Shown piece by piece: positions 1 through 8,072 of a DNA stretch of 24,532 nt (position 1 is the first letter of the stretch; every line of letters starts with the position of its first letter). This DNA comes from Stenotrophomonas sp. (GTDB lineage Bacteria; Pseudomonadota; Gammaproteobacteria; Xanthomonadales; Xanthomonadaceae): positions 1 through 24,532 of the forward strand of contig QFOV01000084.1 in the NCBI GenBank assembly GCA_003248565.1. The letters are read 5' to 3'. The notes under the pieces were generated by a model that had not been told where the DNA came from, did not search any database, and saw nothing but the letters and a program-made list of their open reading frames with translations. Made by a program: the position numbers and the translations under genes.

Positions 1-939
1 CGCTTCATCGATGACCGCGACGACCAGCCACACGACATCCACTTCAACACGCCGTTGATCGGTGCCGATGGCGCTGGCTCGGCGCTGCGTGCAGCGATGA
101 ATCGCAAGCTGCCCTTGGGCGAGCGCATCGAATTCCTCGATCATTCCTACAAGGAACTGGAGATCCCACCGGCCGCCGACGGCAGCTTCCAGATCGAAGC
201 CAACGCCCTGCACATCTGGCCGCGCGGCAACTACATGTGCATCGCCCTGCCCAACGACGAAGGCACCTTCACCGTCACCCTGTTCCTGCCCAATGAGGGC
301 GAGCCCAGCTTCGCAACGGTGCGCAACGGTGCGGAAGCGGAAGCCCTTTTCCAGCGCGACTTCGCTGATGCGTTGCCGTTGATACCGGACCTGCGCACCG
401 ACTGGGAACAGCATCCACCCGGCCTGCTCGGCACGCTGTACCTGGAGCGCTGGCATCAGCGCGGCAAGGCGGTGCTGATCGGCGACGCTGCGCATGCGAT
501 GGTGCCGTTCCACGGCCAGGGCATGAACTGCGCGTTCGAAGACTGCGTGGTGCTGGCACGCTGCCTGGCCGAGCATCCGGGCACCGAAGCAGCCTTCGCC
601 GCTTTTGAAGCCGAGCGCAAACCCAATGCCGCCGCCATCCAGCAGATGGCCCTGGACAATTATCTGGAGATGCGCGACCGCGTCGCGGACCCGGGCTACC
701 TGCTGCAGCGCGAGCTGGAGCAGGCACTGCAGGCGCGCTGGCCCACCCGTTTCGTGCCGCATTACACGATGGTCACCTTCCTGCACACGCCGTATGCAGT
801 CGCGCTTGAGCGTACCCGCCTGCAGCAGACCATCCTGGCCGACGCCACCGCCGGCCATGACTCGCTCGACAACATCGACTGGGCCGCGTTGGAGCAGGTA
901 GTCCACGACCGCCTGCCGGTACTGGAAGGAGCGCACTGA
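1..939 (+). CDS. kmo: Kynurenine 3-monooxygenase, C-terminal part (5' end outside window)
   Basis: FAD-dependent hydroxylase that converts kynurenine to 3-hydroxykynurenine in tryptophan breakdown. The reading frame is open from base 1 (it begins R-F-I-D-D), so about 312 C-terminal residues are visible and the start lies upstream; the TTG at 55 is internal. Diagnostic sites are GADGAGS, following the FAD-binding region, and the motif GDAAHAMVPFHGQGMN near 480-530, where the aromatic hydroxylase GD motif runs into the PFxGQGMN signature specific to kynurenine monooxygenases. The stop TGA overlaps the ATG of sbcB by one base (TGATG), so the two are probably translationally coupled although their functions are unrelated. 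The rest of a kynurenine pathway cluster would be expected upstream, but cannot be seen. Confidence 0.9.
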   Translation, partial: RFIDDRDDQPHDIHFNTPLIGADGAGSALRAAMNRKLPLGERIEFLDHSYKELEIPPAADGSFQIEANALHIWPRGNYMCIALPNDEGTFTVTLFLPNEGEPSFATVRNGAEAEALFQRDFADALPLIPDLRTDWEQHPPGLLGTLYLERWHQRGKAVLIGDAAHAMVPFHGQGMNCAFEDCVVLARCLAEHPGTEAAFAAFEAERKPNAAAIQQMALDNYLEMRDRVADPGYLLQRELEQALQARWPTRFVPHYTMVTFLHTPYAVALERTRLQQTILADATAGHDSLDNIDWAALEQVVHDRLPVLEGAH

Positions 940-2378
940 TGGCCGAGAGCTTCCTGTTCTACGACCTGGAAACCTTTGGCCAGGACCCGCGTCGCACCCG
1001 CATCGCCCAGTTCGCCGCAGTGCGCACCGATGCCAACCTGAAAGTCATCGACGAACCGGTCAGTTTCTACATCAAGCCGGCCGACGACCTGCTGCCCTCG
1101 CCGGTCGCTACCTTGATCACCGGCATCACCCCGCAGCATGCGTTGGCCGAAGGTGTCAGCGAGGCCGAGGCCTTCGCCCGCATCAACGAGTTGATGAGCA
1201 AGCCACAGACCTGCACGCTGGGTTACAACACCTTGCGCTTCGATGACGAGTTTGTGCGCTACGGCCTGTTCCGCAATTTCCATGATCCCTATGAGCGCGA
1301 GTGGCGCAGCGGCAACTCGCGCTGGGACCTGCTCGACATGTTGCGATTGGTGCACGCGCTGCGCCCGGACGGCATCAACTGGCCCAAGCGCGAAGACGGC
1401 GCCACCTCGTTCAAGCTCGAGCACCTCGCGCTGGCCAATGACGTACGCGAAGGCGACGCCCACGAAGCGCTGTCCGACGTCTATGCCACCATCGGCATGG
1501 CCCGCCGCTTCCGTGAGGCACAGCCGCGCATGTGGGACTACGCGCTGCGCCTGCGCGACAAGCGCTACGTCGGCAGCCTGCTCGACGTGGTAGCGATGGA
1601 GCCGGTACTGCACATCTCGATGCGCTACCCCGCCAGCCGCCTATGCGCCGCACCGGTGCTGCCATTGGCGCGCCATCCGCATATCAACAACCGGGTCATC
1701 GCGTTCGATCTGGAGGGTGATATCGAACCGCTGCTGGAGCTGTCGGTGGAGGAGATCACCGCGCGCCTGTATACCCGCGCGGCCGACCTGCCCGAAGGCC
1801 AGCAGCGCATTCCGCTGAAAGAAGTCCATCTCAACAAGGTGCCGGCGCTGGTTGCCTGGAACCATCTGCGCGATGCCGACTTCGAACGCCTGGCCATCGA
1901 TCCTGCGGTGATTGAAGCCAAGGCCGCGAAACTGCGCGCACTCGCCCCGCAGCTGGCCGAGAAGGCCCGCCAGGTGTTCGCGCGTGAGCGCGTAAATGAC
2001 GGTCCGATCGACGCCGATGCCTCGTTGTATGACGGCTTCCTGGCCGAAGGTGACAAGGGCCTGCTCAGCAAGGTGCGCACTGCACCGCCGGAAGCATTGG
2101 CCGAGCTGGAACAGCGCTTCCGCGATCCGCGCCTGCCCGAGCTGCTGTTCCGCTACCGCGCCCGCAACCACCCGCAAACCCTGGACGACACCGCGCGCTC
2201 ACGCTGGGATGCGTATCGTCAGCAGCGCTTTTCCACCCCGGGCATGGCCGAGCAGACCTTGCCCGAGTACATCGCGCAGATCGCCGAGTTGCGCGAGCAA
2301 CACAAGGACAACCCGGACTCACTGGCCTTGCTGGATGCCTTGGACCAGTGGCGCCATACCCTGCAGGACACACCATGA
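939..2378 (+). CDS. sbcB: Exodeoxyribonuclease I
   Basis: Single-strand-specific 3'-to-5' DNA exonuclease used in recombination, mismatch repair and removal of DNA ends. The 479-residue length is close to E. coli ExoI. The DEDDh catalytic set is visible: D9 and E11 in FYDLETFG, D102/D103 in NTLRFDDEF, and H175 with D180 in HEALSDVYAT. The spacing closely matches the E. coli acidic residues and histidine. The SH3-like middle and helical C-terminal regions follow (for example the ARNHPQTL stretch near 2160). The start ATG overlaps the kmo stop, and the TGA stop overlaps the next ATG (ATGA), so this is the middle gene of a tightly packed run. Confidence 0.95.
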   Translation: MAESFLFYDLETFGQDPRRTRIAQFAAVRTDANLKVIDEPVSFYIKPADDLLPSPVATLITGITPQHALAEGVSEAEAFARINELMSKPQTCTLGYNTLRFDDEFVRYGLFRNFHDPYEREWRSGNSRWDLLDMLRLVHALRPDGINWPKREDGATSFKLEHLALANDVREGDAHEALSDVYATIGMARRFREAQPRMWDYALRLRDKRYVGSLLDVVAMEPVLHISMRYPASRLCAAPVLPLARHPHINNRVIAFDLEGDIEPLLELSVEEITARLYTRAADLPEGQQRIPLKEVHLNKVPALVAWNHLRDADFERLAIDPAVIEAKAAKLRALAPQLAEKARQVFARERVNDGPIDADASLYDGFLAEGDKGLLSKVRTAPPEALAELEQRFRDPRLPELLFRYRARNHPQTLDDTARSRWDAYRQQRFSTPGMAEQTLPEYIAQIAELREQHKDNPDSLALLDALDQWRHTLQDTP

Positions 2379-3061
2379 CCCAGTATTTCAGCGATGCCAG
2401 CTTCAAGTTCCTGCGCGGGCTGGCCCGCCACAACGACAAAACCTGGTTTGCCGAGCACAAGCAGCAGTACGAAGATCATGTACGCCAGCCCTTCCTGCGC
2501 CTGATCACCGACCTGCAGCCAGACCTGAGCGAAGTCAGCACGCACTTCCAGGCCGATCCGCGCACTGTTGGTGGCTCGCTGTTCCGCATCTACCGTGACT
2601 CGCGCTTCTCCCACGACAAGGCGCCGTACAAGACCTGGCAGGGCGCACGTCTGTTCCATGAGCGCCGCAAGCAGGTGCCGGCGCCGTCGTATTACATCCA
2701 CCTGGCACCGGGCGAGAGCTTTGTTGGTGCCGGCATCTGGCACCCCGAGCCGGACGTACAGCGCCGCCTGCGCCAGTTCATCCTCGACAACCCCGGCAGC
2801 TGGAAGGCCGCCGCGCATGCGCCAGCCACGCGCAAGCGCTACGAGTTCGAGAGCAGCGAAAAGCTGGTGCGGCCGCCGCGCGGCTTCCCGGCCGATTTCG
2901 AGTTCATCGACGACCTCAAACACCGCAACTGGGTGCTGTGGCGTTCGCTGGACGACGAGGTGATGACCGGCCCGCGCCTGCGCCAGACCCTGGCCAAGGA
3001 CCTGGCCGCACTCGGCCCGTTCGTCGACTACCTGTGCGCCGCGCTGGACCTGGAATTCTGA
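2375..3061 (+). CDS. DUF2461 / TIGR02453 family protein
   Basis: A 228-residue protein of the widespread DUF2461 family, whose biochemical role is not established. The family signature is clear: FKFLRGLARHNDKTWF near the N-terminus (residues 9-24) and IYRDSRFSHDKAPYKT around residues 70-85. I chose the ATG at 2375, which overlaps the sbcB stop as ATGA. An in-frame GTG at 2348 would push nine codons into sbcB and add residues foreign to the family. No signal peptide is visible, so a cytoplasmic location is likely. Coupling to sbcB is suggestive but does not prove a DNA-repair function. Confidence 0.85.
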   Translation: MTQYFSDASFKFLRGLARHNDKTWFAEHKQQYEDHVRQPFLRLITDLQPDLSEVSTHFQADPRTVGGSLFRIYRDSRFSHDKAPYKTWQGARLFHERRKQVPAPSYYIHLAPGESFVGAGIWHPEPDVQRRLRQFILDNPGSWKAAAHAPATRKRYEFESSEKLVRPPRGFPADFEFIDDLKHRNWVLWRSLDDEVMTGPRLRQTLAKDLAALGPFVDYLCAALDLEF

Positions 3062-3132
3062 TTGGCGCGGGCTTCACGCAGACCAACCTGGTTTGCGGCA
3101 CGCTTGGCGGCAACCTTCGACAGGAAGCCGCC

Positions 3133-3606
3133 ATGACCAGCATCCACCTGCAAGTCTGGATCGATGCCCCGCTGGCCACCGTCTACAGCGGCCTGGCCAG
3201 CGCCGAGGGACTGAGCCGCTGGTGGATACCGCACCAGCAATCGGTCATCGACGGCGACAGCGTGATCAGCCACAACCCCGGTTCCGGCCATGGCGTGGTT
3301 GCGCTGAAGGTGCTGGAGATCATCCCCGAGCGCTGCATCCGCTGGGAAGTGATCAGCCGCCACCCGCCACAAAGCCCGGCCTCGGCCTGGACCGGTACCG
3401 AAATCCGCTTCGACCTGTCACGCCGGGCCAGCCCCGGCGCCTGGCGCGGGCTGCCGCACGAAGGCGAGCCGATGACCGTGCTGGAGTTCCATCACCTGGG
3501 CTGGAACGGCGACAGCGAGTACCTGGGCTTCTGCAGCCAGGCCTGGGCCGAAACCCTGGTGATGCTGCGCCGTTGGGCCGAAGCCAGCATCCCCGCACAC
3601 CCCTGA
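3133..3606 (+). CDS. SRPBCC (START/AHSA1-like) domain protein
   Basis: A 157-residue single-domain protein. The N-terminus (IHLQVWIDAPLATVYSGLAS, then EGLSRWW) is the typical opening strand and first helix of the SRPBCC ligand-binding fold. The C-terminal helix (AWAETLVMLRRWAE) closes the cavity, as in AHSA1/activator-like and polyketide-cyclase-like members. The ligand is unknown. The ATG at 3133 is supported by an AGGAAG ribosome binding site at 3122-3127, and the frame upstream has no better start. It follows the DUF2461 gene by 71 bases and precedes the DUF2939 gene by 19 bases, so co-transcription is likely. Confidence 0.72.
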   Translation: MTSIHLQVWIDAPLATVYSGLASAEGLSRWWIPHQQSVIDGDSVISHNPGSGHGVVALKVLEIIPERCIRWEVISRHPPQSPASAWTGTEIRFDLSRRASPGAWRGLPHEGEPMTVLEFHHLGWNGDSEYLGFCSQAWAETLVMLRRWAEASIPAHP

Positions 3607-3625
3607 TCCCGAGGACAGCAACGCA

Positions 3626-4180
3626 ATGAAGAAGTGGATACTCGCCACCGTCATCGCCATCGCAGTGCTGCTGGCCGCCTACGTGATCGGCGGCCCCTAT
3701 CTGGCGATCCGCGGCATCAGCCAGGCCATCGAACAGCGTGACACCGGCAAGCTGGCGCGACACGTCGACTTCGGCGCGGTGCGGGTCAACATCAAGGCGC
3801 AGATCAACGATTACATCGTTCGCCGCGCCGGCAGCGACATGCAGTCGAGTCTGTTCGGCCAGGTCGCGCTGGGCATGGCCGGCAACCTCACCGGCGCAGG
3901 TGTCGACACCTTCGTCACCCCGCTGGGCATTGCCGCCCTGCTGCAGGGCGACAGCCTGTGGAAGCGGGCCATCGGCGATACCGTCGGCGGCGATACCTGG
4001 GCGCCGCCCTCGCCGGCCAAGCCGCTGGCCAATACCACCGGCCACTACGAATCGCTGTCGCGCTACACCGCCACGACCCACCTGGAAGACGGGCGCGAAG
4101 TCGTGTTCGTGCTCAGTCGCCAGGGGCTGCGCTGGCGACTGACCAATATCCTGTTGCCACTGGGACAGGCGCCGGGCTGA
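3626..4180 (+). CDS. DUF2939-type membrane-anchored protein
   Basis: A 184-residue protein that starts with a Lys-Lys followed by a hydrophobic segment (residues about 4-24, ILATVIAIAVLLAAYVIGG). This is a signal anchor or uncleaved signal peptide, so the rest is probably periplasmic. The following region (YLAIRGISQAIEQRDTGKLARHVDF, then a RVNIKAQIND stretch) is typical of DUF2939 proteins. No catalytic motif is visible and the function is unknown. A GAGGA site at about 3611 lies upstream of the ATG. It ends 15 bases before the convergent monooxygenase gene, with no obvious terminator between them. Confidence 0.7.
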   Translation: MKKWILATVIAIAVLLAAYVIGGPYLAIRGISQAIEQRDTGKLARHVDFGAVRVNIKAQINDYIVRRAGSDMQSSLFGQVALGMAGNLTGAGVDTFVTPLGIAALLQGDSLWKRAIGDTVGGDTWAPPSPAKPLANTTGHYESLSRYTATTHLEDGREVVFVLSRQGLRWRLTNILLPLGQAPG

Positions 4181-4195
4181 CCGGCGCCATCGCCA

Positions 4196-5569
4196 TCAGG
4201 CAATCCTGCGCGGCTGCTCCTCGATCACGCTGTCGGCGAGGAAAGCCTCCAGCGAATCATCCATCGCCTGCATCCACGGGGTGTGGTGCAGCGGCGCCAA
4301 CGTGCCGGTCAGCACGGAGCGGTAGCTGTAGTTGCGATAACCGAGGATGTCGTCCTTCTTGTCGTGCTTCCACTGCTTGAACAGCGTGGCCACAGCCTCG
4401 ACGTTGAAGTCCGGGTAGTCAGTGGCGTCAAGCAGATCGCGCACGTATTCGGTCTGGAAGTCGATGTCCTGCGCCGCCGAAGTCGTCGCCTCCTCACGCG
4501 CCAGCCAGGCGTCGCTGTCTGCACGCATTGCATCGCCCGCCGGCAGCGTGATCCTGCCAAGGATGACATCGCGCGCATACCAGGCCTGCGCATCGAACAT
4601 GTTGAAGGTGTAGTACTGGTCCTGCATACCCAAGTAAATCAGCTTCGGGTTGTCGATCCAGAACACGCCCTTGTACAGATCACCGGGATACAGGCGATTG
4701 CGCGTACGCAGGGTCAGTGCATCGGGCAGGAACGGAAAATGGTGCTGGTAGCCGGTACACAGCACGATCGCATCCACCTCCTTGCTGCTGCCATCGATGA
4801 AGTGCGCGGTGTTGCCTTCAACACGCTGCAGCAGGGGCTTTTCTTCAAAGGCAGCCGGCCAGTCGTAACCGGTTGCCGCGCTGCGGTAGCTGAAGGTCAC
4901 CGACTTGGCGCCGTACTTGTAGCACTGCGTACCGATATCCTCGGCCGAATAGCTGCTCCCTACCAGCAGCAGATCCTTGTCTGCGAATTCGCAGGCGTCA
5001 CGGAAATCATGCGCATGCAACACGCGGCCGGGAAAACGATCGACGCCCTCGAAGAATGGCGCATTCGGCGTGGAGAAATGGCCGGTTGCAACGATCACCC
5101 GATCGAACTCCTCAGTCAGCAACTCATCCTTCTTCAGGTCGCGGACGGTGACGGTGAAACGCTCGGTTTCTTCCGAGTAGTCGACCCATTGCACCGCCAT
5201 GTTGAAGCGGATCTGATCACGCACGCCGCTCTTTTCGATGCGGCCCATGATGTAGTCGCGCAGCACGGCGCGTGGCGGATAGGAGGCGATCGGGCGGCCA
5301 AAATGCTCTTCGAAACTGTAGTCGGCAAACTCCAGCGCTTCCTTCGGGCCATTCGACCAGAGGTAGCGGTACATGCTGCCATGCACCGGTTCGCCATAAG
5401 CATCCAGCCCGGTACGCCATGTGTAGTTCCACATCCCGCCGAGATCCGATTGCTTTTCAAAGCAGACGATCTCTGGCACTTCAGCCCCACCTCGACGGGC
5501 GGATTCAAAGGCACGAAGTTGCGCCAGGCCGCTCGGGCCGGCTCCAAGAATGGCGATACGCATGGTCAT
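4196..5569 (-). CDS. tmm: Flavin-containing monooxygenase, trimethylamine monooxygenase-like
   Basis: FAD/NADPH-dependent class B monooxygenase, 457 residues. Seen: the FAD Rossmann motif GAGPSG (9-14); YRYLWSNGPKE with N73, aligning with the active-site Asn of bacterial FMOs; the FMO fingerprint FPGRVLHAHDF (179-189); the NADPH-binding LLLVGSSYSAED (200-211) with Tyr207; and a C-terminal MQDQYYTFNMFDAQAW segment. These match, as far as I recall, the characterised Tmm enzymes of marine bacteria and Methylocella, which oxidise trimethylamine to its N-oxide. Related enzymes also oxidise indole or sulfides, so the true substrate is inferred. I chose the ATG at 5569 (MTMRIAIL): an AGGAGA site lies at 5580-5585, and the 44 upstream in-frame codons are Arg-rich and unlike protein. 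No TMA transport or methylamine genes are adjacent. Confidence 0.8.
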   Translation of the reverse strand: MTMRIAILGAGPSGLAQLRAFESARRGGAEVPEIVCFEKQSDLGGMWNYTWRTGLDAYGEPVHGSMYRYLWSNGPKEALEFADYSFEEHFGRPIASYPPRAVLRDYIMGRIEKSGVRDQIRFNMAVQWVDYSEETERFTVTVRDLKKDELLTEEFDRVIVATGHFSTPNAPFFEGVDRFPGRVLHAHDFRDACEFADKDLLLVGSSYSAEDIGTQCYKYGAKSVTFSYRSAATGYDWPAAFEEKPLLQRVEGNTAHFIDGSSKEVDAIVLCTGYQHHFPFLPDALTLRTRNRLYPGDLYKGVFWIDNPKLIYLGMQDQYYTFNMFDAQAWYARDVILGRITLPAGDAMRADSDAWLAREEATTSAAQDIDFQTEYVRDLLDATDYPDFNVEAVATLFKQWKHDKKDDILGYRNYSYRSVLTGTLAPLHHTPWMQAMDDSLEAFLADSVIEEQPRRIA

Positions 5570-6047
5570 TCGGGTTGTTTCTCCTGTGTAGCTGCCATCG
5601 CGTAAACGCGACGGCACTGCGCAAGGGCGCGTTATGCGCCGTGCAGGAGAGACAATGCGTCCAGTCCCGCGCGGCGCGCGAAACACCCGGCCGCCACGCA
5701 AGGCAGCGCGAAAGGGAATGGCAGGTACATGACGCTACCGGTCGGGGAACAGGCCCCGCCCCTGGATCACCGGGTGGGTGCAGTGCGGGAGGGATCTGCT
5801 GCATTCGTGCAGATCAGGACGCGGCAGGATTACCGCTGGTTCAGCTTGGAACCCGCGAAAGCGGCTTCATCCTAGCATGTGGGGAATATATGGCTGCAAC
5901 GCCACGCAGACGCCGGATTGTGGGAGCGGCGTAAGCCGCGAAGCTGACCAGGCAAGAATCGCTGAGATCACTGCGATTGCATCGTGCCTGCTGCCGGACA
6001 GTTTGCTTGCTTCGCGGCTTATGCCGCTCCCACAACAAACGGCAGGA
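5570..6047. other. 478-bp non-coding region upstream of the tmm-like gene
   Basis: No credible gene was found here. Reading toward tmm (minus strand), it holds a ribosome binding site (5580-5585), a GC-rich stretch able to form local hairpins, and a GATCTGC/GCAGATC dyad at 5793-5815. A weak promoter candidate has TTGCAG at 5899-5894 and TAGGAT at 5874-5869 with a 19-base spacer; if real, the leader would be about 300 bases. The part nearer the nucleotidase gene carries an inverted REP pair. I do not recognise a known riboswitch. Confidence 0.5.
5918..6035. repeat. Inverted pair of REP-like elements (pair A)
   Basis: Two 27-bp copies face each other: 5918-5944 on plus and 6009-6035 on minus. 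They share 26 of 27 positions and carry the core TGTGGGAGCGG followed by an imperfect GC stem. The spacer has further nested symmetry (AATCGC with GCGATT, and AGGCA with TGCCT), so the whole 118 bp can fold as one long hairpin. The same family recurs at 18459-18559. The right copy starts 13 bases beyond the stop codon of the nucleotidase gene, a typical intergenic position for such elements. No adjacent transposase was found. Confidence 0.85.
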
Positions 6048-6992
6048 TTAGTCGGGGTTGGCCACGCCATGCGGCACGTGGCCAGCAGCCACATGCTGAC
6101 GTGCACTATCAATGTTGTGCTGCGAATCGTCGAAGAAGATATCGGCACCGAAGGCTTCAAGGAACGGGCCCTTGTGGCGGCCGCCGAGGAACAGCGCTTC
6201 ATCCAGACGCACGCCCCACTCGCGCAGGGTGCGGATAACCCGCTCATGCGCTGGCGCCGAACGTGCGGTTACCAGCGCGGTGCGGATGGGCGCGGCTTCG
6301 CCGGCCGGGAACGCCGCCTGCAAGGCATGCAGTGCGGACAGGAAGTTGCGGAACGGGCCACCACTGAGCGGTTCATGCGCGCGCTCACGCTCGTGGCGAC
6401 CGAATGCCTCCACGCCCTGCTCGCGCGAGATGCGCTCGCTTTCATCACCAAAGATCACCGCGTCACCATCGAAGGCGATGCGAAGCTGGGTCTTGGAACG
6501 GCCGGTATCGGTTGCCGCGGCCGAAGCAGCAGCTACCTCCTGCGCGCTCTGCGGCAGGATCGTCGCTGCAGCGATGCCGTTGACCAGCGCACGACGCACC
6601 GAGTCCGGGTTGGCCGACAGGAACAGATCGGTGCCGAACGGCTTGACGTAAGGCCAGGTCGGCTCGCCGGCGGTGAAGGTGGCACGCACGATATCCAGCT
6701 TGTAGTGCTGGATGGAGTTGAAGATGCGCAGGCCGGTATCGGCAGAATTGCGCGACAGCAGGATCACCTCCACGCGCGGCGTCTCCACCGGCGCACCATC
6801 ATTGAGCGCCAACAGCTTGCGCACCACCGGGAAGGCAACGCCAGGCTTGAGCACATCATCCTCGTGCGCCCGCTGGTAGGCGGCATAGGCCTCCAGACCT
6901 TCGCGTTCGAACAGGGCGTGGCCTTCTTCGAGATCGAACAGGGCGCGCGAAGTAACCGCAACGGTGAGAAGCCGGGGAGTGTTGTCACCCAT
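6048..6992 (-). CDS. Cytosolic 5'-nucleotidase (NT5C1-like family)
   Basis: Predicted nucleoside 5'-monophosphate phosphatase, 314 residues, of the 5_nucleotid family with a HAD-like active site. Motifs seen: AFDGDAVIFGDESERI in the middle (Asp-x-Asp nucleophile/acid pair), ALVTARSAPAHERV (motif II region), a conserved Lys in LGGRHKGPFLEAF, and DIFFDDSQHN (acidic metal site). The N-terminal part (AVTSRALFDLEEGHALFE, then GVAFPVVRKLLALN) is characteristic of this family. The ATG at 6992 was chosen; an in-frame TTG at 7016 would add eight residues, and neither has a strong ribosome binding site. It lies 76 bases after NAD kinase on the same strand, so the two may be co-transcribed and both act on nucleotides. 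Confidence 0.85.
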   Translation of the reverse strand: MGDNTPRLLTVAVTSRALFDLEEGHALFEREGLEAYAAYQRAHEDDVLKPGVAFPVVRKLLALNDGAPVETPRVEVILLSRNSADTGLRIFNSIQHYKLDIVRATFTAGEPTWPYVKPFGTDLFLSANPDSVRRALVNGIAAATILPQSAQEVAAASAAATDTGRSKTQLRIAFDGDAVIFGDESERISREQGVEAFGRHERERAHEPLSGGPFRNFLSALHALQAAFPAGEAAPIRTALVTARSAPAHERVIRTLREWGVRLDEALFLGGRHKGPFLEAFGADIFFDDSQHNIDSARQHVAAGHVPHGVANPD

Positions 6993-7068
6993 GGACGATG
7001 AACCCAATACGATCAAGGAACGGGACCCAGTCTACCCGGAAGCGGCCCCGCTGCTGCCATTCCGGCAA

Positions 7069-7833
7069 TCAGACCATGAACTGCTCGCTCAGGATGCGTT
7101 CTTCGAGGTTGTGCTCTGGGTCGAACAGCAAGGTCACCTGGCGCTCGCGCGACTCACGGATGGTCACTTCCACCACGTCGCGGGTTTCGTGCGAATCGGC
7201 GGTGACACTGACCGGGCGCTTGTAAGGATCAAGCACGCGAAAGCGCACTTCGGTCTCGGCCTTGAGGATGGCGCCACGCCAGCGCCGCGGCCGGTACGGC
7301 GCCAACGGGGTCAAGGCGATGGTGTTGGAACCCAGCGGCAGGATCGGGCCATGCGCCGAGTAGTTGTATGCGGTGCTGCCAGCGGGCGTGGAGACAAGCA
7401 CGCCGTCGCAGATCAGCTCTTCCACCCGTTGCTGGCCATTGAGGTCGATGCCGATATGCGCGGCCTGGCGGGTCTGGCGCAGCATCGAGACGTCGTTATA
7501 GGCCAGCGAACCAGTGGTGGTGCCGGATTCGGTCAGCGCAATCATTTCCAGTGGGCGCAGGTGGGCTGGCTCAGCCAGGGCCAGGCGCTCGATCAGATCG
7601 TCTTCGCGATGGTGGTTCATCAGGAAGCCGACCGTGCCCAGTTTCATGCCGAACACCGGCTTGCCCTTGCCGCCATGGCGATGCAGGGTCTGCAACATGA
7701 AGCCGTCGCCGCCCAGCGGGCAGATCACGTCCGCGTCCTCCGGGTTGTGGTCGCCGTAGCGGGCAGCCAGGGTGACACGGGCCTGCTGGGCAGTCTCGAC
7801 AGTGCTGGCGAGGAATGCGATTCGTGGGGACAC
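7069..7833 (-). CDS. nadK: NAD kinase
   Basis: ATP-dependent phosphorylation of NAD to NADP in the cytoplasm. The 254-residue length is normal for the compact proteobacterial enzyme. Seen: the GGDG catalytic/ATP motif (41-44, in PLGGDGFML), GTVGFL after it, YNDVSML in the position of the family's NE/D motif, and the substrate-binding DGVLVSTPAGSTAYN stretch. The start is GTG at 7833, the first in-frame start and the one that gives the usual N-terminus (MSPRIAFLAS); the ribosome binding site is weak. It is the upstream gene of a likely pair with the 5'-nucleotidase. A promoter is expected in 7834-7929, but I could not define one with confidence. Confidence 0.93.
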   Translation of the reverse strand: MSPRIAFLASTVETAQQARVTLAARYGDHNPEDADVICPLGGDGFMLQTLHRHGGKGKPVFGMKLGTVGFLMNHHREDDLIERLALAEPAHLRPLEMIALTESGTTTGSLAYNDVSMLRQTRQAAHIGIDLNGQQRVEELICDGVLVSTPAGSTAYNYSAHGPILPLGSNTIALTPLAPYRPRRWRGAILKAETEVRFRVLDPYKRPVSVTADSHETRDVVEVTIRESRERQVTLLFDPEHNLEERILSEQFMV

Positions 7834-7929
7834 GTGCGCGTCTTCGGTTCGGCTTGGAGGGCGAGGATAACCTGCTGGTGTGCTGACTGGTGCTTTCGTT
7901 TACTTGGAAACTGAAGGCCAACGGCAAGA

Positions 7930-8060
7930 GCTTGCCCTCACCCCAACCCCTCTCCCGCAGGCGGGAGAGGGGCTAGTGCACCGCGAGCGCAGGCATCCTG
8001 CGCAATTGCAGCTGTAGCCCCTCTCCCGCACGCGGGAGAGGGGTTGGGGTGAGGGCAAGC
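7930..8060. repeat. 131-bp inverted repeat between gdhB and nadK
   Basis: Perfect 29-bp arms at 7930-7958 and 8032-8060 (GCTTGCCCTCACCCC... with its reverse complement). Just inside is a second perfect 15-bp pair at 7961-7975 and 8015-8029, on the same dyad axis. Only the two bases between arm and inner stem (AG versus AC) and the 39-base centre break the symmetry. Each side can also fold alone, as CCCCTCTCCCGC with GCGGGAGAGGGG around a 2-base loop. It sits between the gdhB 3' end and the nadK 5' end, both on minus. The CCCTCACCCCAACCCCTCTCCC motif is, from memory, a common intergenic repeat in Xanthomonadaceae. The 7834-8126 gap otherwise holds only the gdhB terminator. Confidence 0.9.
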
Positions 8061-8072
8061 CTTTGACTTAAC

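Noticed and set aside
5570..5701. A longer N-terminus for the monooxygenase (44 extra codons)
   Set aside because: The extra residues are Arg-rich and unlike any FMO N-terminus, while the ATG at 5569 has a good ribosome binding site and starts just before the FAD motif.
5778..7001. An open frame on plus across the tmm upstream region and the nucleotidase gene
   Set aside because: It reads through the REP pair and then antisense to the nucleotidase. No domain is visible and there is no ribosome binding site.
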